A stretch of 6,247 bases of DNA from Acidobacteriaceae bacterium (GTDB lineage: Bacteria > Acidobacteriota > Terriglobia > Terriglobales > Acidobacteriaceae), in the NCBI GenBank assembly GCA_003162495.1, contig PMOF01000265.1, forward strand, positions 5,325 to 11,571. Reading direction: 5' to 3'. Shown in pieces: positions 6,243 to 6,247 of this stretch; the stretch's first letter is position 1, and each line of letters starts with the position of its first letter. The position numbers were made by a program, and so were the translations under genes. Under the pieces are notes generated by a model, which worked only from the letters and a program-made list of their open reading frames with translations, was not told where the DNA came from and did no database searches.

Positions 6243-6247
6243 ATTTC

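Overview
This is a GC-rich, gene-dense bacterial chromosomal segment with four genes on the plus strand and one on the minus strand. The organism is probably an acidobacterium (Acidobacteriota, Terriglobia-like). I infer this from the character of the YraN protein (N-terminal extension, AEVAVD-type core), the Tat-exported glycoside-hydrolase-like protein and the overall base composition. It is not proven by any marker gene in the window. I see no phage, transposon, CRISPR, tRNA or rRNA sequence.

Layout: (1) positions 1-1292 hold the C-terminal two thirds of threonyl-tRNA synthetase (thrS). Its 5' part lies off the left edge. (2) Only 22 bases later, with its own good ribosome binding site, comes a 748-residue Tat-exported protein with a barrel plus a beta-galactosidase-trimerisation-like domain (1315-3561). 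(3) A 445-base non-coding gap (3562-4006) contains several small dyads, including a perfect 9-bp hairpin and a candidate dispersed-repeat fragment. (4) A PLP-dependent class III aminotransferase of the acetylornithine/GABA family follows (4007-5401). (5) After an 89-base spacer that can fold into a layered stem-loop comes a YraN/UPF0102 nuclease-like protein (5491-5979). (6) Facing it on the minus strand, 31 bases away, is a complete iscX (6011-6229). It reads in from the right edge and suggests that an iron-sulfur cluster assembly (isc) locus continues there.

The genes do not form one pathway. They are translation (ThrRS), extracytoplasmic carbohydrate processing, amino-acid nitrogen metabolism, a putative nucleic-acid-related protein, and Fe-S cluster biogenesis. 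thrS and the exported protein may be co-transcribed. The aminotransferase and yraN may form a second unit, and iscX belongs to a convergent unit.

I looked for a novel system and did not find a convincing one. The most useful leads are the unassigned exported enzyme with its CxCxxC motif, the structured spacers before and after the aminotransferase, and the likely isc cluster beyond the right edge.
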